Source of the DNA: Ricinus communis
Lineage: Eukaryota; Streptophyta; Magnoliopsida; Malpighiales; Euphorbiaceae
Length of the DNA stretch: 64,000 nt
Direction of reading: 5' to 3'
Assembly (NCBI RefSeq): GCF_019578655.1
Contig: NC_063265.1
Span: 3,940,501-4,004,500, forward strand
Of the stretch, positions 24,514-36,500 are shown piece after piece. The position numbers and the translations under genes are program-made. The notes beneath the pieces were generated by a model that worked only from the letters and a program-made list of their open reading frames with translations, was not told the DNA's origin and ran no database searches. Each line of letters opens with the position of its first letter. Position 1 is the stretch's first letter.

Positions 24514-27500
24514 TCAAGCACCTTCAGATGGAAGGGTACTCTGAATGTTCGAAGGCATCAAGATATTGAAACCATCAGCTGAAGTAGACACGATCATACC
24601 CGGAATCTGGTCATGCCAATGGAGTTCTTTCAAATCCTTTTGCCCCTGTTCAAAATTTACGAGGTAAATAGAGGTCTGAAACATTTTGAAGTTAAATGTT
24701 CTTAATGGAAAAGGTTTGGCAAAACATACCTGATGAACAAACAGAAGTTGAGGAGGTAAATCTGCTGGGGCATTTACTTGCTCATTTGTTTTAGCTCTAA
24801 ACTCTGCTTCCTCTTCCTCATCCTTTTCTAAGGAAAGATCCCATATTCTGGCAACATTGAGGGGATTAAACAATCAGTTCTAAACACACAGGCAATTCAA
24901 TGGGGATAGGGAATGCAGACAATGTTCTGTTTGTTGTGCCCAAAAAGCATAGATGTTGTCTTTAGATTGGATTCAACATTATGTTTATACAATACTTACG
25001 TTAATTGATTGTCAGATGATGAAACTGCCAGTGCAGAGGCTTCATGTGGACTCCATTCAATGGATGTGATAGGGTGTTTATGATATTCAAAATGTGCTAC
25101 CACAGATTTATCTTCTTCCTGCCCAGATAGAAGATAACATATAGTGAGATCAAGGTTTTGCAGTTAGGTTTTCTTTTAAAAAAAAAAACAAAGAAAAGAA
25201 ATAGTTCTGCAGTTACTGGATTGCACATGCTTTGCGCAAAACACAATTTTCACAATGTTGAAAGCCATATACACGCATCATACATAGATAGATCGTGGGA
25301 GAAAGGCACCCTATAAAATCAACTGTGTACCAAATACTGAACCAAGAACAGAGTGGGATGAACCACCTGCAGAGCTACCCTGAACAACACACACCAACTA
25401 ACAGGAGGGGGGATTGGACAGGGCAGATGCTTTGTCCACAGTCCACAGAATCCTCTAGAGAGTCAACTCTAACTAATTCCACTTTGTCAGACAGTTTTTC
25501 ATTGTCAACTCTGTTCAAACAGCGCTATTTTGGAGGTCCACTTGCCACTTGAGACCTAGCAGCAAATCACTAGGGAGATCTTGGAGGATTGAATTATGGC
25601 ATACAGATTGAATAGAAAGATCTAGAGTTTTTCTGCTAAAAATCAGGCTGCAGCTTGGTTGCCTGGGTTCAAAACAAAGATACCTGTTTTTGTGATAATA
25701 ATCTAAGATCGCGAATAGAAAATGTCCCATCATCACTTCCAGATGCCAGCATAACACTAGCCAACCTAGTCCAACCAGTAAAGAGCAAATGAGACCATTA
25801 ACTGAAAAAGAGAAGAAGACTGCTGCAAATAACAATGCATCAGAAATCATGAAAATACAAGCACCTGTTCCATGAAATAACATTCACATCGGCATTATGT
25901 GCCTTGAAAGAAATTGCAGGAGTCCTCCCCAAGCGGATATCCCATATTGCAATACTTCCATCCACAGAACAAGAGGCAAATACCGCATCCTCTGTAGGGC
26001 TCCACTGCATAGACAAAAGACAGCAATAATGCTTATAGAACTGACCAAATACAAGAAAGAGCTATTCTTATACATTTGCAAGTAAGTCTTATACTTGTAG
26101 ATCTTCCACACTCGCAGCATGTCCAACAAATGGGACACTACCAACATTCCATGTCGCACCAGATGGCTCCCATAAGTGAATACAATTCTTGCAGTCACCT
26201 TCAAACATGTAAACCAGCAGATGATCATCAAAGAAACTTTGGAATCAGAAAATAACTAGAGGTAGAAGGTAATATTCAACAGTACCAGATACCAGCCTTC
26301 CAGTGACACGAGGACTCCAATCAATAGCATAACCTTCATCCTTATGTCCTCCAAACTTAACCAAAGGAGCCTGATTAACAGCTGAAGGGCCTCCTTGGCG
26401 ATCCGCTTCTGACTCCGATAAAGCATTCAGATGAGAACTAAAATCCCATATCTGCATATGAAATTGCATATTAAAAAACATAAGAGTGGAACCTCATTTC
26501 CATAATTTTTCTGACTACTCTCACATGCACAAAATGCCACCATTACCAATCTATAATATATGATGCTCTTGGTTCAAAGCTACCAACCACTGGAAAGGAT
26601 CTAACCTGAACGTGACCAGTGTCAGCCCAAGATGCACATATATGGGGATTTTGTGCCATTGCACGTATGCGATTTACACATCCTTGGTGAGCTACATTGC
26701 GTATCTGCATATTTGAACTTGGAAGTGAAAATGCACGCAAAAGATAAGTGTCAGAATAGACCAATCATGAAAACAAGGAAAGGAAAAACTGCCTGCAAAA
26801 CTGGTGCCCGAGATCCACCATGCTCCTCGTCTTCACTATCTTCATCACTATCACTGCTATCAGTATCAATTTCAGCGTCACCATCTGTAGTTTTGGCAGG
26901 CACCAATTCACGTCTTTTACCAGAAATATTAGATACTTTAAATATTCCGATAGTGTTAGAAGAAGCTTTGTCTGCCTGCAGATAACGAGTACGTATAAAT
27001 TTGATGGTGATTGAAGAGGGATGGAGAAAAGGTTAAAAACATAATTTTGTTTCCTCAGTAGCTTGCGGACTTTTACTTGCATTTTGTTCAATGTTCCGTA
27101 TAAAAACAAACAGTTAGCCAATAATTTAGATAGAGAATATGATTTTGCCTATCATTTATGATTGTTATTAGTACCTAAATCTAAACAAATAATTAATACA
27201 GATATATATAAATCCCTATTAGTATTGACATAAGCAATCTTAGGGAGCCTTAATCTGAATCTACACAAGCACAGGTCATAGAATATTTTTCACTTGGTGA
27301 TATTCATAACTCAAATGTGAAATGAATCAGACCTGAGTGCCAGCGACAAAGTACACCGTGTGGGGAAATTCTGTCCGAAGCAAGCCCAATTTATCATGTA
27401 CAATATCAAAACTGTCAAAAGTAAAGTAAGAACAAATTTAATAAAACTTCTTATCCTTTCCTATGCCAAAGCTGATATTTAGGACTTCACAATTATGAAG

Positions 27501-28475
27501 AATAAAATATGAAGTGACAAAAATCACTTTTATCATTATAGCATGTAATTCTGCCCAGTGCCCAAGATACACAAATGCAAGACACATCAAATCAGTCCTT
27601 GGACTTGGAGCGACTATACCACCTTGTAAGAATAAGTTGACAGTTTTGACCCTTATCACATAGTCTACATGCTACCCAGGAATGTTGGGCACCTCGGCAA
27701 ATCCATATATTTGGCAATGCTCCTTTCCTGAAGCCGCTCCCTCTCTGAACTTACTTCAAGGAAAGATAGGATTTGGCTGGCGGAAATAGCTTAATGGTAG
27801 AGCATAGCCTTGCCAAGGCTGAGGTTGAGGGTTCAAGTCTACATGCTATTGGCTTTGATTACCTAAAGTAGCAATCTCTGTAATTTAATATTTAGGAGTA
27901 GATAAACTCAACCATAACATACCAAACCAAGAGTCCAAAAATTAAAAACAAAAAACAAAAGAATATACATATGCAAAGATTCAACAAATCTAAGGGAACT
28001 AGAGAAAGGCAAAATCTAAGGGAACTAAAGATAGGCAAAACCAGCAATCAAAAGTTAATCCTCAAGATTTCGACTTTTCTTTCTCTATTTCATGTAATCA
28101 ACAAATCTAAGGGAACTAGAGATAGGCAAAACCAGAACAGGAAAAGAAAAAAGAAGCCAGTAACCTCAAGCAGGGCCAGCCAATATGAAACCCATGAAGA
28201 GAATTATACGCCGAGGGATCACACTCGAGCTCCTCGCCTTCCTCAAGCTTGTCAACTCCTGGTTGCCACACCTTTGTTGGCATCGTCGGTATTGATGAAG
28301 AAGACGCATCTCCTTGCTTTGAACCCTGCTGTGTGATATTTAATAATAACAGATAATTCGTATCAAAATTACAAAAACAATGAATTGAGTGATTATTAAC
28401 TCTAGCAAGTGAAGGAATGATATTAACCTTGTTCTTTCTCTTGGCCTTTTTTGGGTTCTTTATGCTGCGAACCAT
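24514..28475 (-). CDS. GRWD1-type glutamate-rich WD40 protein
   Basis: Predicted 477-residue WD40 protein related to human GRWD1 / yeast Rrb1 and Arabidopsis At2g19540, nucleolar factors in ribosome (uL3) assembly. Twelve exons fit in frame: 28428-28475, 28165-28328, 27333-27411, 26793-26975, 26606-26704, 26286-26451, 26095-26198, 25865-26004, 25684-25765, 25000-25118, 24730-24847, 24514-24645. It starts [16 protein letters not shown] (basic) and contains the early [19 protein letters not shown] block. An acidic Asp/Ser/Glu stretch lies at about 128-150. Repeats end in [33 protein letters not shown] and [17 protein letters not shown]. It closes with the family's [17 protein letters not shown] and [13 protein letters not shown]. 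All donors are GT except that of exon 4, which reads CAG/GCAGTT. The exon 2 acceptor could shift by one CAG. No breaks were seen. Confidence 0.95.
27662..27848 (+). other. Mitochondrial DNA insertion (NUMT) inside intron 2 of the GRWD1 gene
   Basis: The 13-mer AGTCTACATGCTA occurs at 27662-27674 and again at 27836-27848. Between them lies sequence ending in a plant mitochondrial trnG-GCC-like gene. The intervening block is less AT-rich than the intron around it. The direct repeats look like a duplication at the insertion site; the last four bases of the tRNA match overlap the repeat (AGTC). That the part before the tRNA is also mitochondrial is inference. Confidence 0.6.
27780..27839 (+). pseudogene. 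trnG-GCC: 3'-truncated mitochondrial-type tRNA-Gly (GCC)
   Basis: It starts GCGGAAATAGCTTAATGG, has an anticodon loop TTGCCAA flanked by a TAGCC/GGCTG stem, and the T-loop start GAGGGTTCAAGTC. It then stops: the 3' half of the T stem and the 3' strand of the acceptor stem are missing, replaced by intron sequence. It therefore cannot fold as a complete tRNA. The sequence agrees with plant mitochondrial trnG-GCC rather than the plastid one, as far as I know that gene. Confidence 0.8.
27981..28137. repeat. Short direct repeats in intron 2 of the GRWD1 gene
   Basis: ATCTAAGGGAACTAGAGA(T/A)AGGCAAAA occurs at about 27989-28014, 28014-28040 and 28103-28132. The first two copies are adjacent; the third lies about 60 bp on and shares ACCAG after it. 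Confidence 0.8.
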
Positions 28476-28578
28476 GTTTGAAAGTCTGAGGTTTTTGAGA
28501 ATAACTGCTAATTCTAAAGAGGATGAACTAGGGTTTTAGCATATGTTTTAAGTTTTTTTTTTTCTTCTTTTTTATTAC

Positions 28579-28579
<1 letters not shown>

Positions 28580-28609
<30 letters not shown>
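28580..28609. repeat. (ATT)n microsatellite upstream of the GRWD1 gene
   Basis: About ten ATT triplets roughly 105-135 bases upstream of the start codon, next to a T-rich tract. It may lie in the promoter or leader. Confidence 0.9.
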
Positions 28610-28639
28610 TTCTTTATGCTTCCACACCACCGCTTCTTC

Positions 28640-31530
28640 ATATGTTCTTCTTTGGGTAATTTGCACACATGGTCCCCAGGTTTAGCACAAATTTCACAGC
28701 CATGCCTAAATTGTAGTTTTTAATGCAAAATGTCTAAATTTAAATTAAATTTCTATACATCTTTCGGCCGAGAGCATATAGAAAAATTGACATAGCAACC
28801 GGCTTATAAAAGAGAACACTTTTCAAATATATGTCACTTCACATTTTTAGCACCTAAGTATTTCACTAATTCTTTTTCTTTTCATTATAATATTTTTTCA
28901 TAGTATTCAACTAGTCCAATTAAAATAGATAATTGCAAATTTCAAATTACCTAAACCTTCCAACCCATATCCATAAACGAAACCTGAAACTGAAGCTTAT
29001 GATTTGAGTTATGATATTATATAGAATTGTGCACATCATATATGTACAAAAGAAGCTTAAAGTAACTGTGATTATGAAAATTATGATTAGTTGAGAAAAG
29101 CATAAAGAGTAAAAAAGGAAAGTCATGAAAAGTTAATGTATGTTTTGGTTAGGTGAAAAAATATTAGGAGGTGGAGATTCTTAAGAAAGCACGCATGTGA
29201 AGAGGTGAGTGGAGGCCAAACATGAAGATGCACTAATCTCATTCTGAAAATATCAATATCGACCCCACAAATATCTCTAATTTTAATTATTTCTACTTTA
29301 TTAGTTCAAATTCTTCCTAATCTTTTAGTAACTATAAAACATTATATTCCTTAGCTTAGTTTATTTTGCTATCTTTTTATTTAGATAATCAAGTTCTTAG
29401 TCTAATTTCTATTAACTCCTAAATTTTCCATACAATTAGTTATTAAGAAGTAAGAAGAATATCATATTTTAATAATAGTTCAAGTAGCTCAGACTCACGG
29501 CATGCTTTTAGTTACCCAATTATCATACGTGAAAGGACCAAAATGTTATAGAGCAACACCTAAAAAACAAACATAAAACCAAAGAAATACCTAACAAGGA
29601 TCAACTTGCTTGATATGAAAAACTAATTGAAAATTACAAATACAAAACAAGGATTCAAAATTAAACAAAACACAATATATACCTAAATCTTAAAAGAAAA
29701 AGAAAACAAAGACTCCAACTACATATAAACCTGTTCAAGCATATACAAAATGCAAATACTTAAATATTGGTATCCAAATTTTTCAAAAAATAGATATATT
29801 ATTAATTTCAAGAAAGTAACTGCTACTTTCATTGTTGTCGCTTTCTGCAGTTCTGATTTTTCGAATTTAATTTTTCATTTTGATTTATTGACTTATATTA
29901 AGTTTGTTTTAAGTTTAAATTAATTTTGTAATTTGTTAGAATTTAGGTTGGGTTGTTCATCACCGGTTGATTCAAATTCATTTAATTTATTTAATATATA
30001 TTAATTATAATTTATTTTCTTAATATAATAATAATTATTATTAATTATTTGTGTTGGTAACTACTAGGGAATGTAACTTCCACTCAAAAAACTTTCTCTG
30101 AATTTTTGTATTAATTATAGAATTTTAGTATTTGGGTTTTGAATAATAAATACAATTCTTTTGTAAATCGTATTTATAATCTAATGCTAATCAATATTTT
30201 TATAGAATCATCAAGAGGTAAGTGTTTTTCATTCTTAATTCCACATAAACTTGATATCAAATCTAATGATGATTCCCATATTGTGTTTAATTAATTTTTA
30301 TTTTACGGTAAAATCAAAATTAAAAAAATCTGAAATCATGAAAAACAAATGATGGTAGTACTTGAGATAATATTTTCAGTCAAATTTTTTGTATTTCATG
30401 CCATAAAATTATATATTCCTAAAATAGGATATGAGAGTTTTAAATTGATATATATAATATAATTTTTAAAATTCTGTGTTAAAAGATATGAGTATGCAAA
30501 GCTAGGCGTTTGAAACTCAAATTCTTGAATTTTTTATTTCATGATAACTTTGGTATATTTTTTCATCTATATTTTCAGCCTTCTGGACTTAATGATTAAT
30601 ATGCATTTAAAGTAGGGAATGAGATCTTTAACTTGATATAAAGAACATTCAAAATCCATTTGTATAGAGAAAATTATAATTTTTTGAATTAAGGATGTCG
30701 GAAATCGATTTCTTAATTTTTTTTTTTTTTTGATTCTAAGATTCTTTAAGTTGAAGATGAAGTGACTTGCACTCTCTTCATCTATGTGTTTTTCTCAAAT
30801 ATACGTTTTTAGGCATCAAAATCTTAAACAAATTGTACTATTAAACTCACAACATGTAAAAATAGAGGGATAGAAAATATTTTGAGGCCTAATTCACACG
30901 ATAGGTACACGCACCCCTAACTACACGTGTGGCACCATTTGGCAACCGATTGCTATGCAGTCGACAATTTTATCCTTTGCTACTTGCACCCAGTGGCATG
31001 TGACGGTGTATGGGGCATCTCTAATAGGCAGTTTTTAACACTACCACCTCCATTGGGCTCTATATTAATTGCTGATATTTTTGGTAAATTAAAATTAATT
31101 TTTTTAGATATTAAAATATTTAGTTTTGATTTCTTTTTTATAACAAATAAAAAATTAAAATGAAATTATTTTGATGAAAATAAAATCTGAAAAATATGAG
31201 ATATATTCTAATTAATATATTTGAGAGTGTTGAGGTCCAATAGGAGAAAATAATTATTCTACCTAAATTTTCAAAATTTTTTAATAAATAAGTTATTAAA
31301 ATATAATTTTAATTGATTTTACTTATAAAATTAATTAAAATTTATAAATATATGTTGAATTTTTTTTTTTAAAAAACATTCTCAATGATATTTTTTATTT
31401 GTGTACTGAGTTTTAGTCAATGCCTAAAATTATGTATATTATATATGTTATAATGGCTTTGAAATTTTTTTCTCTTTAACGATCCATTTTTACTCAATCT
31501 TCCCTTAAAATATGTTATATCCTTGTATAA
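28640..31530. other. AT-rich intergenic region
   Basis: No gene is supported. The segment starting at about 28650 (GTAATTTGCACACATGGTCCCCAG) has the look of a transposon terminus but no partner end was found. A short reading frame at 30927-31163 matches nothing known. Confidence 0.4.
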
Positions 31531-31536
31531 TGCTCA

Positions 31537-31803
31537 AGATTGAGTAACAAGAGCAACTTTTAATTTATTATAAGTCCACAAGATTGATTCAATAAGTTCT
31601 TGCCAATAATCATGACCACCGAATAGAAACAATAAACTAAAAGCCCATATAAAATGAGCGCTTAGGAAAAAAAATCTCGTTTTTAATTTATTATAAGTCC
31701 ACACGATTGATTCAATAAGTTCTTGCCAATAATCATGACCACTGAATAGAAACAATAAACTAAAAGCCCATACAAAATGAGCGCTTAGGAAAAAAAACCT
31801 CGT
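31537..31803 (-). pseudogene. psaA: Plastid psaA fragment (NUPT) with in-frame 123-bp tandem duplication
   Basis: On the minus strand the block [20 protein letters not shown], then [11 protein letters not shown], then a NKLK end corresponds to the C-terminal part of photosystem I PsaA. It occurs twice in the same frame (unit of 41 codons; landmarks at 31561 and 31684) and then runs on as VALVTQS to a stop. The two units differ at only a few bases, such as CACAAG/CACACG and CCGAAT/CTGAAT. The rest of psaA is absent. The unit boundary falls in a T-rich stretch. It has no expected function. Confidence 0.8.
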
Positions 31804-31899
31804 TTGACGAGAATATGAAAGCTCAAAGACTATAGAAACAGAAAACAAAATAGATATATATCTAGTGGAAAATGTTTGAAAATCACTCTTATAGCGATA

Positions 31900-33215
31900 A
31901 GGACTCGAGCTGCGAGAGAAAGACTTGGAAGATTAGAGAGAATCTCGCCGCATATAGAATACATCCTGATCATAACATTGTTGAACATATTAAAGTTGTG
32001 AATGGCATGCTTTAAGACATAACTCTTAAGGGATATGTGTTAGCTAGTGATGAAAAATTTCATGCTTTACATGTCACTTTGCCGGACCACCTTAAAGAAA
32101 AACTTGAAAGTTTTTAGTTAAGGGAAGTGAATGAAGTTTTTTTGGACCAAACCAAATGATAATGATATATGATAAATGGGAAAAGTAATGTTAATAAAAA
32201 TTTAATTTACCTATTTTTGGAAGAATACACTTGAAAGAATTTGAACAAGTCTACCACTTTAGCATTTAGTCCCAATCTTCGGACTACTAGATTGCTTATT
32301 CCAAACTTCCCTTGGCTTAAGAAAATGGTCCCTACTATCATGGATGGATAAAGAGAAAGTGGAAGAGTCTATTCCTAGAAAATTTTTATTCAAATGTACT
32401 TAGGATTAGTACATTTCTTTATTGTTTGATTAGTTACATTTTTTTATTTGTTTGATTTATGAACATTGAAAATATTATGAAGGTTAATCAATATTTTTCT
32501 TCATATATGGGTATTCTGAAGATTGAAAATTCTCATATAGAACAATAAAATGCACAATTTAAAATTAAAGTTAAATAAATTTTTTTATTTAAAATTTGAA
32601 GATGATTGGGAACTTGGTAAACTTTCGATTCTAATTCATTTGAAAAAATTTCAATAACTTAATTTTGAAAATGTGACTAAGAGATATGTATATTGACATA
32701 ATAAATTGATTTTTCATTTAAAATATCTTTTGTAGTTTTTTGTAACTTACATGGCATCAAAGAACATCATAGTTGAACTTAACAAGGGTGAGAAACTGAA
32801 TGGTGATAATTATAACATGCAGCATCTAAAAATGTACTATGTCCTTAAGGAGCAAGAGATTCTAGAGGTCGTCAATAATGTTATGAATGAGCGTAAAACT
32901 AATGAGAAAAATATCAACCAAGCACAGCATAGATGCGACATAGCTGTTTACACCTCTTGAAGAAGAAGGATTCTACCGCAAGAGAAATCCTGATTAATTT
33001 CATGAATTTGATGATTTTATGTATGAGTACCAGCAGTATCCAACTGCTCATGCCATGTACAATACTGAGGAACAAAAACTTGGTAGAAATGATTAGGTCC
33101 ATGACGGCTCAAGCTAATCTCCTAGTACAATACTAAGGAGATGCTTTATTAACAATAGCTTATGTACTTAACTGTATACCTCCAAAATCAGTCTCCTCAA
33201 TGCCTTATGAATTAT
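31900..33215 (+). mobile_element. Internally deleted Ty1/copia fragment
   Basis: Plus-strand remnants appear out of their full context. A gag-like piece lies at about 31985-32120 (EHIKVVNGML, then LPDHLKEKLESF). A gag N-terminus starts at 32751 (MASKNIIVELNKGEKLNGDN) and stops at 32958-32960. After a deletion comes an integrase-end piece at 33070-33210 (MIRSMTAQANLL, stop, GDALLTIAYVLNCIPPKS, MPYEL). Reverse transcriptase is absent. The fragment abuts, in opposite orientation, the 3' end of the larger minus-strand copia copy. Confidence 0.65.
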
Positions 33216-33488
33216 GTTCAATTGACACTCTTTCTTCTTCTTTAACGACAAAGTATCTTATCTCCATATGCTTAGCACCCTTAGTATACTTGTCATTTTT
33301 AGAGAAGAAAACTGCTGCAGAATTATCACAATAAATTTTCAGTGACCTGGCTATATTGTTGATAATTCTAAGTCCTGAAATAAAATTTCGCAACCATAAT
33401 CCATGAACGGTAGCCTCAAAGTAAGCTACGAACTTAGCCTTTATAATGGATGCAGCAATGAAAGACTACTTCCACTTTTAGATGATTG

Positions 33489-33566
33489 GATATTCTATAA
33501 ATGAGCATATGATCCTTTATTCCTTACGATATTCTATAAATAAGCATATGATCCTTTATTCCTTGC
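33489..33566. repeat. 39-bp tandem duplication inside the copia RNase H region
   Basis: GATATTCTATAAATGAGCAT... (33489-33527) is followed by a near-identical copy (33528-33566). The period equals 13 codons, so the duplication kept frame. Confidence 0.85.
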
Positions 33567-36500
33567 AAGTATCTAAGAATTTTCTTTGCAGCTTTCCAGT
33601 GATCTAATCCTGGATTACTTTGATATCTGCTCAGTATTCCGACAGCAAAATTAATATCTGGTTTGGTACAAGTTTAAGCATACATTAAACTCCTAACAAC
33701 AGATGCATAAGGAATGTCTTTCATTTGTTCTCGTTCCATTTCATTTTTTGGACATTGCATAAGATTAAATTTATCCCCTTTCTGAATTGAAACTATCCTT
33801 ACTGAGCATTTGTCCATTTTAAATCTCTCTAAGGTTTTATTAATATAAGCCTTTTGAAATAAGCCCAATAATCCTTGTGATCTATCATAAATATTTCTAT
33901 TCCTATCACATATGTGGCTTCTCTCATATTCTTCATTTCAAAATTATTAGAGAGATATTTCTTAGTTTCATGTAGTAAACCAAGATCATTAACAGCAAGT
34001 AAAATATCATCAATATACAGAACAGGAAAAATAAACTTGCTCCTACTGATTTTCATATATACATATGATCAACAATATTTTCTTGAAATCCAAAAGAATT
34101 AATGGTATCATTGAACTTAATATACTATTGATAGGAAGCTTATTTCAGTCCGTATATTGATTTTTTTAGTTTACACACTATATGATCATTTTTCTTAATT
34201 AAAAAATCCTCAGGTTGATCCATATAAACTTCTTTTTCCAAAGTTCATTAAGAAAAGTGGTTTTGACATCCATTTGATGTAGCTCTAAATCATAATGAGC
34301 CATTAAAGCTATAATGATTCTAAGAGAATCTTTCTTTAGACATTCGTAAAAAAGTCTCTTTATAATCAATGCCACTTTTCTGAGTAAAACCTTTGGCAAC
34401 AAGTTTGGCTTTGTTCTTCGATATTGCCTTTTGAATCGCTTTTAGTTTTGAAAATCCATTTGCATCCAATCTTTTTACATCCTTTAGGCAACTCAACAAG
34501 GTCCTAGACTTGATTTTGATCTATAGATTTTAACTCTTCTTCCATAGTATTAATCCATTTAATTGAATCATCACAATTCATGGCTTCTGAAAATGAATCT
34601 GGATTATTATTAATTTCTAAGTCTATTTACGATCTTGTAGATAAACTACATAATCATCAAAAATAGCAGATCTCATTTCTCTTTGAGACCTTCTTACTAT
34701 TACTTCTTGTTGTTCATTTACTATGGTTTCATTATTGACATTTTCAGCATGAAGCATTTGATCATTTGTTTGTTGTTCATGAATGTTATTGGGATGAACA
34801 ATAACATTAGGAACAATAAATTATAGAATTTTTAGATATAGGAACTTCCATCCTAACTTTTTGAGTACTAACATAATGTATTCTTTCCCTCCCACTAATG
34901 TCACCATTTTCAATGAACCTTGCATTTCCATATTCAACAATTCTTGTACTATGTTTAGGACAATAAAATCTATACCCTTTAGACTTTTCTGGATAACCAA
35001 TGATATAACCACGAGTTATTTTAAATGCAATTTCTTTTTATGTGGATTATAAATTCTTACTTATGCCGGGCAACCCCAAATATATAAGTGTCTCAAACTA
35101 GGTTTCCTTCCTGTCCATAATTCAAAAGGTGTATATGGAACTGCCTTACTAGGAACCCTATTTAGCAAATATATAGCAGTTCTTAATGCATATATCCACA
35201 ATGACAAGGGTAAAGAAGAATGACTTATCATACTCCTAACTATTTCCATTAAAGTACAATTACGCCTTTCTGCAACACCATTTTGTTGTGGTGTTCCTGA
35301 CATTGTGTATTGAGCATAACTACCATGTCTTTCGAGAAATTTGGCAAATAGACCTGAACATTTTCCAGATTCATCATATTTTTCATAATATTCACTACAT
35401 CTATCTGACCTTATGATTTTTATCTTTTTATCTAATTGCCTCTCAACCTCTTTAATGTAAATTTCAAGTGAATTGATTGATTGAAATTTATCATGTAATA
35501 GATAAATATGACAATAACAAGAAAAATCATCCATAAAGGTAATAAAATATTTTTCTCCATCAAAAGTTGTAGCATCAAAAGGACCAAAAATATCAGTGCG
35601 TATAAATTCAAGAAGCTGTGTGCTTCTCGTGGCTCATTTCTTAGTATATTTTGTTTGTTTTCCTTTAATACAATCAATACACACTTCAAGATCAATAAAG
35701 ACTAAATTTGGAAGTATTTCATTTCTTACTAATCTTTGTATCCTTTCTTTGGATATATGAATGTTTATGCTACAAATATGCAAAACTTTCATTGACTAAA
35801 CTACGTTTAGTACCAATAGTATGATGCAAGGTCATTAATATCTCAATAAAAAAATTATCAAGTTTAAGCTTGTAGAGACCATCACATAATCAATCCAGAA
35901 GGAATAATATTATTATTCTTAAATAAAGTTAAAGATCCAAAACCAAACTTAAAATAAAATTCCGCTACATCAAATTTCGATAAAGAAATTAAGTTATGGA
36001 AAAATGTGGGTACATAAAGAGTTTGAAATAAATCCAAATAATTTTCTATATCTAAAATTAAATGATAAGTTCCAATGCCTTCAATAAAAGCTTTCTTTCG
36101 ATTTCCCATGAAGATAAAACTTTTATTTGGCCTTATGGTTTGGATCGTAATGAATTCATGCATCGTATTAGAAAGATGGGTAGTGGAACCGGAATCAGTT
36201 CACCAAGTATTATGTGGAACTTCAATAAAATTTGATTCAAAACATACTAAAGCATAATGCTTACCTTTCTTTTCGAGCCAAGCTTTATGTTTCAGGCAAT
36301 CCTTCTTTAAGTGCTTGATTTTATCATAGAAGTGACACTTAACACTCCCATGTTCCTTCTTATGAGCAACCTTGGAAGATTCATTCAGGTTGGTGTAAAC
36401 CTTTCTTCTTGATCTTTCCACCTTTATTTTTGTAACTCTTTCCAGTTTTTTGATGACTTAAGAGATGAACTGAATGAGCTCTTTGATTCTTTAATCTTGT

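Noticed and set aside
27780..27839. Functional nuclear tRNA-Gly gene
   Set aside because: Its 3' acceptor strand and half of the T stem are missing and it matches the mitochondrial form, so it is a fragment.
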